Source: Streptomyces collinus Tu 365 (GTDB lineage Bacteria; Actinomycetota; Actinomycetes; Streptomycetales; Streptomycetaceae). From it: a stretch of 64,000 nucleotides of DNA. The translations under genes and the position numbers were made by a program. The notes under the pieces are model-generated. The model saw only the letters and a program-made list of their open reading frames with translations, searched no databases and had not been told where the DNA came from. Of this stretch, positions 1 to 8,560 are shown one piece after another (positions within the stretch are counted from its first letter, which is position 1; every line of letters begins with the position of its first letter). The stretch lies in NCBI RefSeq assembly GCF_000444875.1, contig NC_021985.1, forward strand, positions 1,488,001-1,552,000. Reading direction: 5' to 3'.

Positions 1-1583
1 CCGGTGCCGTCGGCCGGCCGCGCCCGGGTGCCCGGGGCCGAGGGGGCCGTCGTGCGGTTCGGCGCGGGAGCGGGAGCCGGGTCCGGCGGCCGGCCCGGGC
101 TCGGGGACCGGGCGGGACCGCCGGACGCGGCCGTGGACGGGGCCGGGGCCGTCGGGGCCGGGCCCGACGGCCCTGCGGGCGACGGGGCCGGCGACCCTTC
201 CGGCGACCGGCTCGGCGCCTGGCCGGGGCCGAGGCAGGGGGGCGGCGTGGTCGTGGGGGACGCCGGCTGGGAGGGGGCGGTCGTGTCCCGCTTGCCGATG
301 CAGTCGACGAAGCGGACGAAGCCGGGCGGCCCGGTGGTGCCCTCGACCACCGCGAAGTCCCGGGTCTCATGGCTGCGGAGCAGGCACATGTCGTAGCGGA
401 CGACGGCCGCGGGGACGCTCCCGGTGGCGGCCGTGCGGTACTGGTGGCGGCCCACGAGCTGGCAGGAGTCGTAGCGGATCAGCGGTCCGCGCGGGCCCAC
501 CGTGTAGCGGTGCGGGCGCACGTCGGTGGAGAAGTCCTTGAAGGCGAAGGCGGTGTCGTCGCAGTCGCTGAAGTGGACGGTCCCGCCGCTCCACGCGCAG
601 TCGATGACCACCGCGTCCGGGTCGCGGACCTCGAAGCGGATGTCCTGGGCGTGGAACCGCTGCACCGAGTCGTGGTGCACGCCGACGGGGAAGCGGAAGA
701 AGGTGCTCGTCGTGCCGTACGGCTCGGTGCTCTGGGGGCGTTTGCCGGTGATGATGTACGAGCCTCCCCGGCATGCGATCGATCCGCCGTAGGGGAACTC
801 CAGGAAGTTCCCCCACTCGTACTCGACCTTCATGTCGGTGAACCAGTAGTTGAGGAACTGGTCCTGGTCGTTCGGGACCTGCCCGCGCCCGGTGCGGCCC
901 GAGTAGAGGAACGCCCGGCGGTAGCTCCCGCCGACCCGGCACGCCTCCCACCGCATCTCCGAGTTGGTGTCCGTGCCGTCCAGGGCCAGTCCGTACTCCC
1001 ACTCCCCCGACCACTCGCACTCCGAGAAGCGGTAGTCCTGCGCCTGCCCGGTCGAGTACGAGGAGAAGAAGGAGGCGCCCGGGGTGGCCGAGCGGAACTC
1101 CATGCGTTCGAAGGAGAGGTTCGACCAGACGTCCTCGTTGCGGCACAGGTAGGAGCCCGGGCCGTCCTGCGGGCGGAAGACGAGGGTCGTCATGCGCTTG
1201 CCCGCCCCGGAGAACCGCAGTCCGCTGGCGGGCCGGGGCGGAGCGGTGCCGTTGAGCAGGGCGTTGGGGCGGGTGATCAGGAACTCCCCGGCCGGGATCT
1301 GGACGACCACGCGGCCGACCCCGTCGGTGACGCGGGCGGCCGCCATGGAGTAGGCGATCTCGAACGCGCCGGTGTCGTCGGTGCGCCCGTCGCCCACGGC
1401 CCCGAGGTCGGCGACGTCGACCACGGTGACCGTCTTGCGCGAGGAGCGCCGGAACCCGGGCGCGGCGCCCGCGGCGGCGGACGCGCCGGCCGCGGTCAGG
1501 GAGGTCGCGGCCAGCACCGACGCCCCGCCGCGCAGCAGGCGCCGGCGGCTGACACGGGACCGGTCGCCGTCGCTTTCGGTCAT
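1..1583 (-). CDS. Tat-exported pectate-lyase-fold (right-handed beta-helix) protein, partial
   Basis: Open from an ATG at 1583 to the window edge (527 codons, no stop), so the C-terminus is missing. The N-terminus carries a twin-arginine signal (SRRRLLRGG, residues about 12-20) followed by an Ala-rich hydrophobic stretch. Then comes VADLGAVGDGRTDD, the hallmark start of the Pectate_lyase_3 family of parallel beta-helix proteins. The body is rich in short aromatic and acidic strands, as expected of a beta-solenoid. From about residue 430 the chain becomes a Pro/Ala/Ser/Thr-rich linker, possibly a wall-spanning or glycosylated tail. It is last in a leftward exopolysaccharide operon, 30 bp after the cytidylyltransferase gene. 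Likely role (inference): a secreted polysaccharide lyase, hydrolase or binding protein acting on the polymer made by the cluster. The substrate cannot be read from sequence. Confidence 0.8.
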   Translation of the reverse strand, partial: MTESDGDRSRVSRRRLLRGGASVLAATSLTAAGASAAAGAAPGFRRSSRKTVTVVDVADLGAVGDGRTDDTGAFEIAYSMAAARVTDGVGRVVVQIPAGEFLITRPNALLNGTAPPRPASGLRFSGAGKRMTTLVFRPQDGPGSYLCRNEDVWSNLSFERMEFRSATPGASFFSSYSTGQAQDYRFSECEWSGEWEYGLALDGTDTNSEMRWEACRVGGSYRRAFLYSGRTGRGQVPNDQDQFLNYWFTDMKVEYEWGNFLEFPYGGSIACRGGSYIITGKRPQSTEPYGTTSTFFRFPVGVHHDSVQRFHAQDIRFEVRDPDAVVIDCAWSGGTVHFSDCDDTAFAFKDFSTDVRPHRYTVGPRGPLIRYDSCQLVGRHQYRTAATGSVPAAVVRYDMCLLRSHETRDFAVVEGTTGPPGFVRFVDCIGKRDTTAPSQPASPTTTPPPCLGPGQAPSRSPEGSPAPSPAGPSGPAPTAPAPSTAASGGPARSPSPGRPPDPAPAPAPNRTTAPSAPGTRARPADGT

Positions 1584-1613
1584 GATGTCCCTTCCTTCGG
1601 CGCTGACGCTGTC

Positions 1614-2081
1614 CTACTCCTGCGGGGCGAGGGCGTCGTCCCGCGGAACGGGTTCGTCCGGGACCACCAGCTCAAGGGCGCCGCGCAGCAGCGTGCTGGA
1701 GGTGTGCATGGTGTACGGGAAGTAGACGACCTCGACGCCGACCTCGCCGAAGCGTCGTTCCAGCTCCTGCCACTTGGCCGTTCCCCGCCAGTCGTCGCCC
1801 TTGAAGACGACGTGGAAGCCGGTCTCCCGCCACCGCGCGTACTTGTCGTCCTCCTCCTCGACGACGGCGTCGTCGACGTGGCGCACGCTGCGGACGATCT
1901 CCAGGCGCTCGGAGAGCGGGATGACCGGGGGCCGGCCCTTCAGGCGCCGGGTCAGGTCGTCGGAGGTGACGCCCACGACGAGGCGGTCGCAGTGCCGGCG
2001 CGCCTCGCGCAGGATGTTGAGGTGGCCGATGTGGAACAGGTCCCAGACTCCCGGCGCGTACCCGACGCGAGTGAGGCTCAC
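1614..2081 (-). CDS. Glycerol-3-phosphate cytidylyltransferase-like nucleotidyltransferase
   Basis: 155 aa, a normal length for the TagD/cytidylyltransferase family. It starts GYAPGVWDLFHIGHLN, containing the HxGH nucleotide-binding motif, and ends with TSSTLLR, the counterpart of the RTxGISTT signature. Such enzymes transfer CMP from CTP to a phosphorylated polyol or sugar in the cytoplasm. The GTG start at 2081 overlaps the stop of the upstream beta-propeller gene by 4 nt, so translation is probably coupled. In this cluster it could make a CDP-activated polyol phosphate that decorates the exported polymer (inference). The acceptor (glycerol-3-phosphate, ribitol-phosphate or another) cannot be decided here. 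Confidence 0.85.
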   Translation of the reverse strand: MSLTRVGYAPGVWDLFHIGHLNILREARRHCDRLVVGVTSDDLTRRLKGRPPVIPLSERLEIVRSVRHVDDAVVEEEDDKYARWRETGFHVVFKGDDWRGTAKWQELERRFGEVGVEVVYFPYTMHTSSTLLRGALELVVPDEPVPRDDALAPQE

Positions 2082-3619
2082 GGGGTACCCGCCGCCCCGG
2101 TGGGGGGCTTCGGGGGCACGGCGACGTCCAGGGCGCGCGAGCGGGGCGAGGTGTTCGTCCCGTCCGTCACCTCGATCCGGTACTGGTGACGCGTGCCGGC
2201 GGGCACGGAGTCGGTGTAGGTCAGCCACGGGCGGTTCCAGAAGGTGGAGGACGCCCGCTGCCGCGCGACGACGCGCCCGTCCCGGTAGAGCCGGTAGCTC
2301 AGCGACGCGGTGTCCCGGTCCCAGGAGGTCTGCCAGCGCAGGGTGACCTGGCCGGGGTTCGTGCTCACCACGTCGAGGACGGGCACCTCGGGCGCCCCGG
2401 TGTCGGGACCGGCGCCGAAGCGGGTGAGGCTCTGCTGCGGGTGGTCGTTGACCTCGGTGAACTCGCCGCTGACCCACAGGATGTCGCCCGCCAGTGTCAG
2501 GGCGCGGGGGCCGACCGGCTCTCCCATCCCGTCGTTCGTGTCGGGGAACCAGTGCAGGATCTCCCCGGTCCCCGGCTGCTGGGCCAGCAGATGCTGACGG
2601 TCGTGCCGCTCCGGGAATCCGCCGGGCGTCCAGGAGCAGTTGTGCGCGTGCGAGCCGCTGTAGAGGACGCCGCGGTGGATGAGCACGGCCTGCGTGGCGC
2701 CCTGGCAGTGGTCCTTCCACACCAGCGCGCCGTCGTCGAGCCGGCCCGACATGCGTCCGTCGTAGGAGCCCCGGCCGTGCCCGTCGCCGCCCAGGTAGAA
2801 GCGGGTGTCGTCGTGGGCGATCGTCCGCACCGAGGAGTTGTCCGGGATCCAGCCCGGATAGCTGCGCACCGTGGCGCCGGTGGCGGAGTCCAGGGTCGCC
2901 AGCGCGTGCGCCCGGCGGCCGTTGACCCAGTCGAAGTCGCCGCCGACGAAGAGCTGGTGGCGCGCGGAGACGAGTGACAGGGCGCGCACCGGGCGGTCGA
3001 GGTCGGCGGTGAAGGGCAGCAGCGCGCCGGCCGGGGTGAGGGCGGCGACCCGGTGCCTGCTCCGGCCGCTGATCAGGTCGAAGTCGCCGCCGAGGTACAC
3101 CGTGTCGGCGGTGGCCTCGATGGCGCGTACGGTCGCGGAGACCGCGGGCCGGAAGTCCCGGCGCAGGGTGCAGCCGGCCGTGTCCAGGGCGACCGCGCTC
3201 GCCACGCCGGTGTCGCCGACACGGCTGAAGGAGCCGCCCACGTACAGCACCCGTCCGTCCGGCGAGGCCCTGAGGGCGCGTACGGTCCCCTCGCCGCCGG
3301 TGAACCGCGGCGCGCAGGGCAGCAGGGCGCCGGTCCTGGCGTCGAAGGCGGCGAAGTTGTGGCGCGCGACCTCCCGCCGGCCGGGTGCGGCGCCGGGCGG
3401 CCGTACCGAGTCGAAGGTGCCCCCCGCGTAGACGACACCGTGCGCGTAGGCCAGGGACCAGACGATGCCGTTCGTCTGCCAGGTGCTCAGCGGGTCGGCG
3501 GTGAACGAGATGGCGGGTGCCGCGTCGGTGGCGGCGGCGTCGGTCAGGGCGGCGGAGCAGAGCAGAGCGGCGGCCGCAGCGCTCGCGGCCGCCTTCGTCG
3601 CGGACTTTCTCAGACGCAA
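2078..3619 (-). CDS. Secreted beta-propeller protein with C-terminal fibronectin type III domain
   Basis: 513 aa. A basic N-terminus and an Ala-rich hydrophobic core (residues 1-34) form a Sec signal peptide. Repeated blocks of the type 'xYxGGxFxxVxG' (e.g. VVYAGGTFDSV, LYVGGSFSRV, VYLGGDFDLI, LFVGGDFDWV) recur roughly every 45-50 residues up to about residue 405, as in beta-propeller or kelch-like proteins. Residues about 415-500 resemble a fibronectin type III domain (VTLRWQTSW..., YRLYRDG, YRIEVTDG). It sits inside the polysaccharide operon, 82 bp after the flippase gene, and its stop overlaps the next GTG start by 4 nt. Role (inference): extracellular polysaccharide binding or surface display. 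No catalytic residues are evident. Confidence 0.75.
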   Translation of the reverse strand: MRLRKSATKAAASAAAAALLCSAALTDAAATDAAPAISFTADPLSTWQTNGIVWSLAYAHGVVYAGGTFDSVRPPGAAPGRREVARHNFAAFDARTGALLPCAPRFTGGEGTVRALRASPDGRVLYVGGSFSRVGDTGVASAVALDTAGCTLRRDFRPAVSATVRAIEATADTVYLGGDFDLISGRSRHRVAALTPAGALLPFTADLDRPVRALSLVSARHQLFVGGDFDWVNGRRAHALATLDSATGATVRSYPGWIPDNSSVRTIAHDDTRFYLGGDGHGRGSYDGRMSGRLDDGALVWKDHCQGATQAVLIHRGVLYSGSHAHNCSWTPGGFPERHDRQHLLAQQPGTGEILHWFPDTNDGMGEPVGPRALTLAGDILWVSGEFTEVNDHPQQSLTRFGAGPDTGAPEVPVLDVVSTNPGQVTLRWQTSWDRDTASLSYRLYRDGRVVARQRASSTFWNRPWLTYTDSVPAGTRHQYRIEVTDGTNTSPRSRALDVAVPPKPPTGAAGTP

Positions 3620-3701
3620 TGGGACATCCCGGATCGCAGTGGTGTGGACGGCGGAGGTGAGTGGCGTGGGGCCCGGCGAGCCCGGTGCATCTCGCTGGGG
3701 C

Positions 3702-5246
3702 TCATGCGGCGCGTCGGCGCAGCACTCCGACCAGCTCGCTCACTCCCAGCACTTTCCGATACCACCACAAAGTAGTACCGAAGGTGCACATCCCACCTGC
3801 AATTGCCGCGGCGAGTCCTGACGCGGTGTCACCGGCCAGGGAGCGGGCGGCCGCCAGCGCCACCGAGACCACGAGCCCCACGCCGAGCGCGGTGGTGTAG
3901 CCGCGGTCCACGGTGGTGAAGCCGAGGCGCCGGCGGATCAGGACCGCGGCGGAGAGGTTCTCCACGATGATCGCGGCGCCCCAGGACACCGCGGCACCGA
4001 GGGCGCCCCAGACCGGTACCGCGAGCAGCCCCACGGTCACCTGGACCGTGAACGCGACGGCGGTGATGACCAGGTGCCAGGAGCTCTTGCCCGCCATGAG
4101 CAGCACCGTCTGCGCGTTGCCGACGGCCACGTTGATCATCGAGGCCACGCACAGCACGACCAGCGCGGGCGCCCCGTGCGTGAACTCGGGCCCGAACAGC
4201 GACAGCACGGTCCGCGGGAAGCCGGCGACGAGGACGAACAGCGGCCAGGAGAAGAGCACGACCCAGCAGGTGGAGACGTGGTGCAGATGGCGGGCCTCGC
4301 CGGTCTCGTCGACGGCGAGCAGCCTGCTGATCTCGGGGGCCACGGCGAGCCGGATGGCGAGCTGCAGCAGGGTGCCCGCGGTGACGACGCGGCCGACGGC
4401 GGTGTAGACGCCCGCCTCGGAGCTGGTGGACAGCGCCGACAGCAGGATGACGCCGACCCAGACCGCGCTGATGTCGAAGACCGAGGACACCGCGCGTGGT
4501 GTCGAGAACCGCCAGAAGGCCCGCCAGGGGGTGGTTCCGGGGCGCCCCGTGGGCGTCGCGGTGCCGTGCGCGGCGCGGCAGCGGCGCAGGGCCGCCCAGG
4601 CGGCGACGGTGCCGGCCAGGGCGGGCAGCAGCCAGGCCGCCGACAGGGACACCATGCCGGGCGCGTAGTAGGCCACGGGTAGGACGATCAGCACCCGCAG
4701 CACGGGTTTGCCGATCTGCTCGACACCGACGAACGGGAGCACCGTGCCGTGGCCCTGGGTGGCGCCGAGCAGGACGAGACCGACGGTGGCGACCGGCAGG
4801 AAGAGAGCGAAGAGCCGGACCAGGGTGACCGCGTCGGCGGGCGGCAGGTGGGGCAGGAGCGTGGTGGCCACCGCCGGGAAGCAGAGCAGGGGCAGGGCGG
4901 CGGCGACACCGGCGACGGCCGCCGGCACGAGGGCGGTGCGCAGCAGTGCGCCCACCGAGCGGCCGCCGCCGACGGCGAGGTCGCGGGAGACGAAGCGGAC
5001 GAGCCCGGTGTCGGCGCCGAGCTTGCAGGTGTTGCTGAGGATCGTGAACAGGGCCACGCCCGTGAAGACCGCTCCGGCGCCGCGCGCTCCGACGGCCCTG
5101 GTGATCAGGCCGACGAAAAGGAAGGCGAAGACGGCGTTGGTCGCCGAACCCGCCACTCCGTACCACCCGCCCCGCGCGGCGGCGGCCACCCCGCGCGGGG
5201 CGGCGGCCCCGGCGGGGACGGGTGCCGTCTCTCCGGTGGCGGTCAC
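3702..5246 (-). CDS. Wzx-like polysaccharide flippase (MVF/MATE-related)
   Basis: 514 aa, polytopic, with about 12-14 hydrophobic segments spread over the whole chain, starting with a stretch that includes AVFAFLFVGLITRAVGARGAG, typical of lipid-linked oligosaccharide translocases. A GTG start at 5246 was chosen because it overlaps the stop of the Wzz-like gene (GTGA). The open frame extends further upstream only as an antisense-like shadow. Expected role: moving undecaprenyl-pyrophosphate-linked repeat units across the membrane for polymerisation. Its position between the chain-length regulator and the secreted propeller gene fits a Wzx/Wzy-dependent pathway. Confidence 0.85.
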   Translation of the reverse strand: MTATGETAPVPAGAAAPRGVAAAARGGWYGVAGSATNAVFAFLFVGLITRAVGARGAGAVFTGVALFTILSNTCKLGADTGLVRFVSRDLAVGGGRSVGALLRTALVPAAVAGVAAALPLLCFPAVATTLLPHLPPADAVTLVRLFALFLPVATVGLVLLGATQGHGTVLPFVGVEQIGKPVLRVLIVLPVAYYAPGMVSLSAAWLLPALAGTVAAWAALRRCRAAHGTATPTGRPGTTPWRAFWRFSTPRAVSSVFDISAVWVGVILLSALSTSSEAGVYTAVGRVVTAGTLLQLAIRLAVAPEISRLLAVDETGEARHLHHVSTCWVVLFSWPLFVLVAGFPRTVLSLFGPEFTHGAPALVVLCVASMINVAVGNAQTVLLMAGKSSWHLVITAVAFTVQVTVGLLAVPVWGALGAAVSWGAAIIVENLSAAVLIRRRLGFTTVDRGYTTALGVGLVVSVALAAARSLAGDTASGLAAAIAGGMCTFGTTLWWYRKVLGVSELVGVLRRRAA

Positions 5247-6826
5247 CCGCGGGAGGCCGTGAGCGTGTCGTCCTTCACGGGGAGCTCCACGAGCTGCGTG
5301 ACGGGCGCCTGCGTGGACCGGCGCGCGCGGCGGCGCAGCAGGGAGCGCGGACCCGGGCGCCGGCGTCCGGAGTCGAGGACGGCGCCGAGCAGGGTGCCGC
5401 CCGAGCAGCCGATCAGCTCGTGCACCCGGTCGAGGTCGTCGCGCCGGGTGACGCCGAGGCCGGTGACCAGGAGCACGCCGTCGACGCGCTGGGCGACTGC
5501 CAGCGCGTCGGCGTGCTCCAGGAGCGGGCGGGTGACGACGACCGCGGTGCGGGCGCCGGCGGCCGGCAGCATCCGGTGGACCGCGGCGGACACTCCCGCC
5601 CGGGCGTGCGCGCCGGTGCCGCCGCTGGAGCAGCAGGCGAACCGCCCGGCGCTGCCCGCGTCGACGAGGAGGCTGCCCTCGGGCAGCGACTGCTCGGCTG
5701 CCGTGCGCTCCCCGTCGGGCGCCCGCGGCAGGTCCGCCACGAGGCCGGGGGTGTCGGGGTCGGCGTCCACCAGGAGCACCTCGTCCCCGCACTCGGTCAG
5801 GGCGGCGGCCAGGTTCACGGCCACCTCGCCGGCGGCGGCGGAGCGGCGGGGTGACGCCACGAGGATCCGGCCGGGGCCGGACGGGAGTCCGGTCCCGCGC
5901 AGGCGGTAGGCGAGGGCGCGGTAGGCCTCGGTGCGGTCGCCGCCGGTCCGGCCGACGCGGGGCAGGGTGCCGTCGTGCTCCCCGTCGTCGGGCAGCATGC
6001 CGAGCACGGGGGCGCGCAGCGCGGCCCGGACGTCCTCGACGGACCGGACCCGGGAGTCGAGCGCGGCGCGCAGCCACGCCAGCAGCAGGCCGAGGGCGAG
6101 TCCGCTCGCCAGGCCGAGGACGAGCAGGACCGGCCGGCCGGGACCCGAGGGCCGGGTGGGTGCCTCGCCCCGGCGGACGATGTCGCCGCCGTCGGTGTCC
6201 CGGGAGTTGATGTCGGAGACGCGCTTGTGCAGGGTGGCCAGCTCGCTCTGGGCGGCGCTGGCCGCGTCCTCGTCGTCCGCCTTCTTCCTGGCCTGCTGGG
6301 TGACCGCGGCGATCTGCTGCTCCACGCCGTGGGTGGCCCGCTTCACGGCGGCGTCGTTGCGGTCCCTGCGGTCGGCCAGGTAGGCCTCGGCGAAGGCGTT
6401 GGCCCCGCGCGCCGCGCGCTCGGGGGTCCGGGCGGTGAACTCGAAGCGGAGCACCTGGGACTTGGCGGGGTTGGTGATGCGCAGGTCGTCCTCGAGCGCG
6501 GCCGCGCGGCTGTCGGGCTGCCCGAGGGCGTGGGCCGCGCGGATGGCGACCGCCGCGCTGGCGGCGATCTGCTGCTCGGTGCCCATGCTGACCTGGTTGT
6601 CGGCGGCGACGGCGACCGTGCCGAAGGGGTCGGCGGTGGAGCGTACGAGGACTTCGCTGGTGGAGGTGTAGGTGTGGGCGCGGGCCATCGCCAGGGCCCC
6701 GCCGCCGAGCAGGCCCAGGACGATGCCCAGCGTGATCATGAGGCGGTGGCGCAGCAGTCGGCGCAGTTGGTGGCGCAGCTGGACCGGCTCGTCGTACCGG
6801 TCGTCGAAGGGGGTGGGGCCGGTCAC
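5243..6826 (-). CDS. Wzz-type chain-length determinant fused to degenerate BY-kinase-like domain
   Basis: 527 aa. Transmembrane segments at about residues 31-46 and 232-252 flank an extracytoplasmic region with coiled-coil-like charge patterns (about 150-210), as in Wzz proteins. A cytoplasmic ParA/MinD-like domain follows, with an intact Walker A'-type strand (VLLVDADPDTP, about 350-360). The Walker A loop, however, reads SPRRSAAAGEVAVNLA (325-340) where family members have a GKST core, so the catalytic lysine is absent. The C-terminus is Arg-rich with no tyrosine cluster. It therefore probably sets chain length without autophosphorylation (inference). The GTG start overlaps the upstream Wzy-like stop by 4 nt, and its own stop overlaps the flippase start by 4 nt. 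Confidence 0.82.
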   Translation of the reverse strand: MTGPTPFDDRYDEPVQLRHQLRRLLRHRLMITLGIVLGLLGGGALAMARAHTYTSTSEVLVRSTADPFGTVAVAADNQVSMGTEQQIAASAAVAIRAAHALGQPDSRAAALEDDLRITNPAKSQVLRFEFTARTPERAARGANAFAEAYLADRRDRNDAAVKRATHGVEQQIAAVTQQARKKADDEDAASAAQSELATLHKRVSDINSRDTDGGDIVRRGEAPTRPSGPGRPVLLVLGLASGLALGLLLAWLRAALDSRVRSVEDVRAALRAPVLGMLPDDGEHDGTLPRVGRTGGDRTEAYRALAYRLRGTGLPSGPGRILVASPRRSAAAGEVAVNLAAALTECGDEVLLVDADPDTPGLVADLPRAPDGERTAAEQSLPEGSLLVDAGSAGRFACCSSGGTGAHARAGVSAAVHRMLPAAGARTAVVVTRPLLEHADALAVAQRVDGVLLVTGLGVTRRDDLDRVHELIGCSGGTLLGAVLDSGRRRPGPRSLLRRRARRSTQAPVTQLVELPVKDDTLTASRG

Positions 6827-8379
6827 GAGTGCCCTCCTGTTCCGGGGATCGATGCGTGCGGGGTGGGTGCGGCCGGCAGCGCCGACGGCAGCCGGGACGT
6901 CCGGGCGGTGCGGGCGGTGACCAGCAGCGGGACGGTCATCAGGAGCGTCAGCGGGCCCACGATGCCGAGCAGGCTGCCGCGCAGGAAGATCATCTGGTAG
7001 AAGCCGAAGGCCGGGACCAGGAGCGGCGCGAGGGCGCCGCGCCGGTCGCGCAGCCGGTGCCGTACGTCGTCCATCCGCCGGCCGACGGCGCCGAGCAGGA
7101 AGAACACCAGGGCCACCGCGGGCGGTCCGGCCCACAGGTAGCTCTCGGTCCACAGCGGCGCGGAGAGGTTGAGGAAGTCGTAGCCGGCCCACTCGGCGAG
7201 CGCGATGCCGGTGTCCTTCGGCTTGTCCGGCCACACCGAGCGCGGGACCAGGAACAGGGGGGCGCCCAGCGCGTCCGTCGGCGAGAAGCCCTTGTCCCGC
7301 GCGTAGTCGATGCCGGTCTGCACCTGCTGGAAGGCGTCGTAGTCGCCGTTGGTGGTGAACTGCTCGGCGAGGGAGACCACGGCGACCTGTTCGCGGTCGC
7401 TGTAGCGGAAGTAGTCGCTGTAGGGGAAGACGAGGAGCACGGCCGCCATGACGGTGGCCGCGACGGCCCGGAAGGCGCGCGGACGGCACAGCCGGGGAAC
7501 GGCGAACAGCAGGGTGAGCAGCACCGTGCCGGCCCAGAACCTCGGCTTGCTGACGGGGTTGTTGACGACGACGTTCAGGGCCAGGAGCACGGGCAGCAGC
7601 AGCCGGCGGAGCCCGCGCAGCAGCCGGTCGCCGCGGGGCCGGGTCGGCAGCCGCAGCAGGCCGAGCAGCGCCCAGAACGCGGGCACGGACAGCGACCAGT
7701 TGCGCAGGGCCTGGAGGAAGGCGTCCTGCGAGGCGTCCATGGCGCCTGCCTCGCGCAGTGCCTGACGGCTCGTGAAGTACGCCTCGATGCCGCCCTGCTG
7801 GGCGGGGACGACGACGACGGCGAGGGCGAGCGCGAGCCCGCAGAGCGCCACGACGCGCCAGGGCGCGAGACGGCGGGAGAGCAGCCGCTCCACGGGCCCG
7901 GGCGGGGTGCCGAGCGGCCGGGCGGTCCGCGCGAGCTCCCGGCGGGCGGCGACGGCCGTTCCCGCGCTGTGGGCGAGGAGACCGAGTTCGACGACCGCCA
8001 CGGCCGTGAGGGAGGTCCCCTCGTCGGCCCGGTAGGCCCACGGGTAGGAGTCGGTGGCGAGCATGGCCAGCGGTGCGAGGCCGAACCAGATGTAGGCGAA
8101 GACCCAGAAGCCGAGGGCGACGAGCCGTACCCGGGTCCCGGTCAGCACCCGGGTCAGGGCCACGCCGGTGTGCACCACGACGACGCCCTGCAGGGCGAGC
8201 GGCGCCGACACGTGCCCGCCGCCCGACTGGAGTACCAGGACCGGCAGCAGGACGATCAGCGCCAGGGACCACAGGGACACCGCGGTCACGCCGCGGACCT
8301 CGGCCGCCCGCGTCGTCCCGGTTTCCCCACTACTCCGGCATTTCGTCTGATACATCATCAACAGCTTTATAACGCCCAT
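6823..8379 (-). CDS. Wzy-like polysaccharide polymerase (multi-pass membrane protein)
   Basis: 518 aa with about 11-12 hydrophobic segments. It has a long extracytoplasmic loop containing YSDYFRYSDREQ, a Trp/Asp-rich segment (VPRSVWPDKPKD) and a run of C-terminal membrane helices. Wzy polymerases are very divergent in sequence, so the call rests on topology and on a position directly upstream of, and overlapping, the Wzz-like gene. The first ATG at 8379 is used. A later ATG at 8355 or a GTG near residue 31 would also leave all membrane segments intact, and no strong ribosome binding site discriminates between them. The gene heads the leftward transport/polymerisation operon and is divergent from the epimerase gene. 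Confidence 0.72.
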   Translation of the reverse strand: MGVIKLLMMYQTKCRSSGETGTTRAAEVRGVTAVSLWSLALIVLLPVLVLQSGGGHVSAPLALQGVVVVHTGVALTRVLTGTRVRLVALGFWVFAYIWFGLAPLAMLATDSYPWAYRADEGTSLTAVAVVELGLLAHSAGTAVAARRELARTARPLGTPPGPVERLLSRRLAPWRVVALCGLALALAVVVVPAQQGGIEAYFTSRQALREAGAMDASQDAFLQALRNWSLSVPAFWALLGLLRLPTRPRGDRLLRGLRRLLLPVLLALNVVVNNPVSKPRFWAGTVLLTLLFAVPRLCRPRAFRAVAATVMAAVLLVFPYSDYFRYSDREQVAVVSLAEQFTTNGDYDAFQQVQTGIDYARDKGFSPTDALGAPLFLVPRSVWPDKPKDTGIALAEWAGYDFLNLSAPLWTESYLWAGPPAVALVFFLLGAVGRRMDDVRHRLRDRRGALAPLLVPAFGFYQMIFLRGSLLGIVGPLTLLMTVPLLVTARTARTSRLPSALPAAPTPHASIPGTGGHS

Positions 8380-8560
8380 TCTTCACTATTCACCCCAGGC
8401 GCGCGCGAATCCCGGCCCTCCGCGAAGGCGCACGGGAAACGCCGTCATCAGGGGGGACGCGACCCGGCGAACGGCGTGCCATTTACGGCAAATCACCACA
8501 AATATGTATTGCTGATCACAACAGGACGGATCACGTACCGATCGGACCGAGGAGCTGCCC
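8380..8560. promoter_or_regulatory. Divergent intergenic promoter region of the exopolysaccharide cluster
   Basis: 181 bp between the leftward Wzy-like gene and the rightward epimerase gene. It contains an unusually AT-rich patch for this genome (about 8480-8522, including ATTTACGGC and AAATATGTATTG). A GAGGAG ribosome binding site lies 7 nt before the epimerase ATG. It must hold the promoters for both transcription units. No palindromic operator is obvious, and exact -10/-35 boxes cannot be fixed by eye. Confidence 0.5.

Noticed and set aside
369..2189. Plus-strand ORF of 606 aa over the first two genes
   Set aside because: Its sequence is compositionally a GC shadow, opposite a clear Tat protein and cytidylyltransferase.
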